Below, in pieces: positions 38,548-40,707 of a DNA stretch of 40,707 nucleotides. Made by a program: the position numbers and the translations under genes. How positions within the stretch are numbered: the first letter of the stretch is position 1; every line of letters starts with the position of its first letter. The stretch covers positions 1-40,707 of the forward strand of contig CAUEFI010000022.1 in NCBI GenBank assembly GCA_958477305.1. The letters run 5' to 3'. The notes beneath the pieces are model-generated. The model saw only the letters and a program-made list of their open reading frames with translations. It was not told the origin of the DNA and made no database searches. This DNA is from HGM12998 sp900756495 (GTDB lineage Bacteria; Bacillota; Clostridia; Oscillospirales; Oscillospiraceae).

Positions 38548-38898
38548 TTATTCTTCTCCCTCTCCCAGGGGGAATACAACGGTCAGCAGCATCTTGAAGG
38601 GCTCCGGCGCAAAGACGGAGTGGGGCTTGTTCGCCGGCATCACCAGCGCCTCCCCCGCCCCGCAGCGGTACGCCGTACCGTCCACCGTAAACTGTCCGGT
38701 CCCCTCCAGAACGGTCACCATAGCGTCGCCTGAAGAGCCGTGGGTGCCGATCTCCTCCCCTTCTGCAAAGGCGAAGAGGGTTATGCTGACCGCCCGGTTC
38801 TGGGCCAGCGTCCTGCTGACAACCTGGCCCGGCTGGGCGGACACCAGCCCGGCCAGCGCCGTCACCTTCTCATGATCCATATTTTTGATGTAAGCCAT
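38548..38898 (-). CDS. small cupin-domain protein
   Basis: A 116-residue single-domain cupin. Motif 1 is FAEGEEIGTHGSSGDAMVTVLEG, with the usual G-x5-H pattern and E, and motif 2 is GEALVMPANKPHSV, which holds the last His. It likely binds one metal ion; the substrate is unknown. Cupins of this sort commonly precede hcp in Clostridia, so a link to nitrosative or oxidative stress is inferred. AAAGGAG precedes the ATG. First gene of the cupin-hcp operon, divergent from the Crp/Fnr-type gene. Confidence 0.88.
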   Translation of the reverse strand: MAYIKNMDHEKVTALAGLVSAQPGQVVSRTLAQNRAVSITLFAFAEGEEIGTHGSSGDAMVTVLEGTGQFTVDGTAYRCGAGEALVMPANKPHSVFAPEPFKMLLTVVFPLGEGEE

Positions 38899-38933
38899 CG
38901 TCTGCTCCTTTCCGCGCTCTCGCGCCGGGTTGC

Positions 38934-38962
38934 TTGACTTTATGGGCTGAGTATATTACAAT
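38934..38962 (+). promoter_or_regulatory. promoter of the Crp/Fnr-type gene
   Basis: TTGACT (38934-38939), 17 bp, TACAAT (38957-38962); predicted start near 38969. The inverted repeat at 38976-38993 lies just downstream of the start, so its occupation should repress this gene. Confidence 0.7.
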
Positions 38963-38993
38963 GGCCAGACAAAGTATGTTGTTATTCCAACAT
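38950..38993 (-). promoter_or_regulatory. cupin-hcp promoter with Crp/Fnr operator at -41.5
   Basis: The inverted repeat ATGTTG-N6-CAACAT (38976-38993) has its centre 41.5 bp from the start predicted by the minus-strand -10 box TATACT (38955 to 38950). No -35 box is seen. This is the classical class II activation geometry for Crp/Fnr proteins. The same repeat lies at about +8 to +25 of the regulator's own promoter. Confidence 0.7.
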
Positions 38994-39005
38994 GGAGGAT
39001 GAAAT

Positions 39006-39665
39006 ATGGATGTTGCATGTTTGGCGCAGACGCCGCTCTTCCGCGGCTCCACTCCGGAAGAGGTAGCCTCCATGCTGGCGTGCCTGGGGGCGGTTCAGCG
39101 CGCCTACCAGAAGGGAGCCGTCATCTACTGCGCCGGCGACACCGTGCAGTCCATGGGTCTGATTCTGAGCGGCAGCGTCCACATTGAGAGCGGCGACGTC
39201 TGGGGCAACAGGAGCATTCTCGACCAGGCCGGCCCCGGCCAGGTCTTTGCCGAGACCTATGCCTGCCTGCCCGACGAGCCTCTGATGGTCAGCGTGACGG
39301 CCGCCGCCGACACGCAGGTGCTCTTTCTCCAAACCAGCCGGGTGCTTCAGACCTGTACCAGCGCCTGCGCCCACCACGTCAGACTGATCCGGAACCTGCT
39401 CGCCATCTCCGCCCAGAAAAACCTGATCCTGTCCCGCCGGATTTTCCACACCTCGCCCAAAACCATCCGCGGCCGCCTGCTCTCCTACCTGTCCTTCCAG
39501 TCCCTTCGCCAGGGCAGCCGCAGCTTCACCATTCCCTTCAACCGCCAGCAGCTGGCCGATTACCTGAGCGTGGACCGCAGCGCCCTCTCCAACGAGCTGG
39601 GAAACATGCAGCGGGAAGGGCTGATAGCCTTCCACAAAAACAGCTTTGAGCTCAAATCCCCCTGA
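39006..39665 (+). CDS. Crp/Fnr-family transcriptional regulator
   Basis: A 219-residue regulator with an N-terminal cyclic-nucleotide-binding-type beta-roll (about 10-120; GAVIYCAGDTVQSMGLILSG), dimerisation helix, and C-terminal winged helix-turn-helix (FNRQQLADYLSVDRSALSNE, then LGNMQREGLI). It lacks the N-terminal four-Cys cluster of FNR and the cAMP-contact residues of Crp are not obvious, so it may sense NO or redox through haem or Cys, as HcpR-type regulators do (inference). GGAGGA precedes the ATG. Divergent from cupin-hcp, its evident target. Confidence 0.92.
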   Translation: MDVACLAQTPLFRGSTPEEVASMLACLGAVQRAYQKGAVIYCAGDTVQSMGLILSGSVHIESGDVWGNRSILDQAGPGQVFAETYACLPDEPLMVSVTAAADTQVLFLQTSRVLQTCTSACAHHVRLIRNLLAISAQKNLILSRRIFHTSPKTIRGRLLSYLSFQSLRQGSRSFTIPFNRQQLADYLSVDRSALSNELGNMQREGLIAFHKNSFELKSP

Positions 39666-39704
39666 GCGCGCCGCCGAAAGCGCCCCCACCCCACAGATGC
39701 ACAT

Positions 39705-39741
39705 AAGAAAGCCTGGAGCCGTTCCGGCTCCAGGCTTTCTT
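39705..39741 (+). terminator. intrinsic terminator of the Crp/Fnr-type gene
   Basis: Perfect 16-bp arms 39705-39720 and 39726-39741, loop GTTCC, with TTTCTT at the end. The A-rich left flank lets it act on the minus strand too, though the nearest minus-strand gene stops almost 100 bp away. Confidence 0.8.
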
Positions 39742-39836
39742 CATGAGCGGAGGAAAGCGCCCGCTGAGAGCGCCGCCTGTACTGCTCCTGTCAAAAACTT
39801 TTTCATTAACAGAGATGTATACCCTGCGGCAACATC

Positions 39837-40082
39837 TTAATCAAACATTAAAAGCTGATAAGGTAATACATTCAACGTATTTGCAATTCGATAAAGCGCC
39901 ACAATTGACACAGGGTAGGCGGCAGAAGATTCAAGATGGCTGATTGTTGAATAGCTGAGATCACTTTTTTCAGCGAGCTCCTCTTGGCTTATACCACACT
40001 TCTTGCGAAAAAACTGGATACGGAACCCGATATTCTTCAAGAAGCGAGCTTCACCATCCGTATACCGAGATACCTCGCCCAT
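39837..40082 (-). CDS. small XRE-family regulator 1
   Basis: An 81-residue single-domain HTH_3 (Xre/Cro) DNA-binding protein: FRIQFFRKKCGISQEELAEK, then SDLSYSTISHLESS and the closing ALYRIANTLNVLPYQLLMFD. It aligns end to end without gaps to the second XRE protein at 40185-40430, with about 45 of 81 residues identical, so the pair arose by duplication. No strong ribosome-binding site is seen before the ATG. A copy of the shared 40-bp operator/promoter ends about 60 nt upstream. The AT-rich composition contrasts with the GC-rich genes to the left and suggests a foreign region. Confidence 0.85.
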   Translation of the reverse strand: MGEVSRYTDGEARFLKNIGFRIQFFRKKCGISQEELAEKSDLSYSTISHLESSAAYPVSIVALYRIANTLNVLPYQLLMFD

Positions 40083-40144
40083 TCGTATTGCACATCCATT
40101 CCAAGCAGATTATGTAATATTTTACTTGTATTATTTCTGCTTTT

Positions 40145-40184
40145 GAATGTTGTATTTTGGTATTATAATGCAATATTTTCGCAG
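40145..40184. repeat. 40-bp operator/promoter repeat, copy 1
   Basis: About 33 of 40 positions match the copy at 40489-40529. It contains a minus-strand TATAATACC -10 region in front of XRE gene 1, and several spaced GTATT half-sites. It abuts the stop codon of XRE gene 2. Confidence 0.65.
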
Positions 40185-40430
40185 TTAATCAAATTTCAGG
40201 AGTTGGTAAGGCTCAATGTCGAGCGCCTCTGCAATTCGATATATCACCCGCAGAGACATGGCGTAGCAGATATTAGCTTCAATATGACTAATCGTGTCTA
40301 CGCTCAATTCGCACTTCTCTGCCAACTGCTCCTGACTTAAATCTGCTTTTCTCCTGAAATACTGTACTCGAAAGCCAACATTTTTTATAAATTGGGCCTC
40401 GCCCGGTGTATATTTTGAACGAGTACCCAC
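40185..40430 (-). CDS. small XRE-family regulator 2
   Basis: An 81-residue HTH_3 regulator: FRVQYFRRKADLSQEQLAEK, CELSVDTISHIEAN, VIYRIAEALDIEPYQLLKFD. The GTG at 40430 is preferred over the ATG at 40448 because GGAGTG stands 6 nt before it and because the product then matches the paralogue exactly in length. It is upstream of XRE gene 1 on the same strand. Its own upstream region holds the second copy of the 40-bp repeat, which also overlaps the -35 box of the rightward gene at 40599. Likely an autorepressor and repressor of that gene. Confidence 0.85.
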   Translation of the reverse strand: MGTRSKYTPGEAQFIKNVGFRVQYFRRKADLSQEQLAEKCELSVDTISHIEANICYAMSLRVIYRIAEALDIEPYQLLKFD

Positions 40431-40488
40431 TAAAATCACTCCATTCATCTGCTGTGCTTACTATAATACCGAATAAAGAATCGCAAAT

Positions 40489-40529
40489 GAACGTTGTATT
40501 TAGGTATTATATTGTAGTATTTTCGAAAG
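40489..40529. repeat. 40-bp operator/promoter repeat, copy 2
   Basis: Near-copy of 40145-40184 at nearly the same distance (58 versus 62 nt) from its XRE gene start. Contains the minus-strand TATAATACC element and GTATT half-sites, and covers the -35 box of the divergent promoter. Confidence 0.65.
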
Positions 40530-40540
40530 TATGATAAAAT
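40512..40540 (+). promoter_or_regulatory. promoter of the right-edge gene
   Basis: TTGTAG (40512-40517), 17 bp, TAAAAT (40535-40540). Overlaps the right half of the 40-bp XRE repeat, so XRE binding would block it. Confidence 0.6.
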
Positions 40541-40598
40541 AAGTACAAAAATGGCCCACTTTTAAAAACCATATTTTAAATTGGGAGGGAATTTTTGT

Positions 40599-40707
40599 AT
40601 GAACTTCAAAACCGAACTAAAGGCGATGCGGGAGCGGATGTTTACACCCGAACTGTTGGAGGAGATCGTGGCGGCTTGCCAACTGGAACCGGAGGAATAT
40701 GAGCTTC
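40599..40707 (+). CDS. unidentified gene, 5' part only
   Basis: ATG at 40599 with GGGAGGGA 8 nt upstream; 36 codons are visible before the window ends. The start MNFKTELKAMRERMFTPELL continues EEIVAACQLEPEEYEL and looks like an amphipathic, acidic soluble protein. I do not recognise the family. Divergent from the XRE genes and probably under their control. Confidence 0.7.
   Translation, partial: MNFKTELKAMRERMFTPELLEEIVAACQLEPEEYEL

Overview
The window reads as a chromosomal segment of a fairly GC-rich, low-GC-phylum Gram-positive anaerobe, most likely a member of the Oscillospiraceae (Flavonifractor/Lawsonibacter/Oscillibacter-like gut Clostridia). That is an inference from gene content: an FHA-FtsW fusion with a class B PBP, an ApbE/NusG-II/Gx-transporter cluster, an LPXTG-anchored Cna-B/SpaA adhesin, Hcp with a Crp/Fnr regulator, CsoR-CopA, strong AGGAGG ribosome-binding sites and many intrinsic terminators.

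Left part (1-8660): an AraC-type regulator; a minus-strand cation/proton antiporter translationally coupled to its TetR-type regulator; a multi-span membrane protein; then a plus-strand run of apbE (FMN transferase lipoprotein), a NusG-II domain protein, a Gx-family membrane transporter and a polysaccharide deacetylase-like lipoprotein ending at a strong terminator.

8652-12919 is the most unusual segment. A single-chain MmeI-like restriction-modification enzyme and a coupled small protein with a HEPN-type R-x5-H motif lie inside a 4.25-kb block. The block is bounded by perfect 14-bp inverted repeats and a perfect 10-bp direct repeat, has no intact transposase, and is inserted into the tail of the preceding intrinsic terminator. 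It looks like a non-autonomous transposable cassette carrying a defence module.

13012-18483: an OpuC-like osmoprotectant ABC transporter (ATPase with CBS domains, one permease, one binding lipoprotein), then a more AT-rich group: short glutamate 5-kinase (proB), a YbaK/ProX-type tRNA-editing protein and a divergent LysR regulator. 18615-20758: an MFS exporter, cytidine deaminase and a DUF378 protein.

20804-24180 is a copper-resistance operon: CsoR with a consensus promoter and G/C-tract operator, then CopA. The first 45 bp of copA occur three times in tandem, separated by a hairpin-rich element, and CopA carries a C-terminal CopZ-like domain with its own apparent ribosome-binding site. An 8-oxoguanine deaminase-type amidohydrolase follows.

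25674-33158 encodes a 2494-residue LPQTG-anchored adhesin whose 5' leader holds a cyclic-di-GMP-I (GEMM-I) riboswitch aptamer. 33567-36729 is a pbp/FHA-ftsW cell-wall operon with a consensus promoter. 36942-39665 is a cupin-hcp operon divergent from a Crp/Fnr regulator, with one shared inverted repeat at -41.5 of the hcp promoter. The right end (39837-40707) holds two paralogous small XRE regulators, each preceded by a copy of the same 40-bp operator/promoter, and the start of an unidentified gene.
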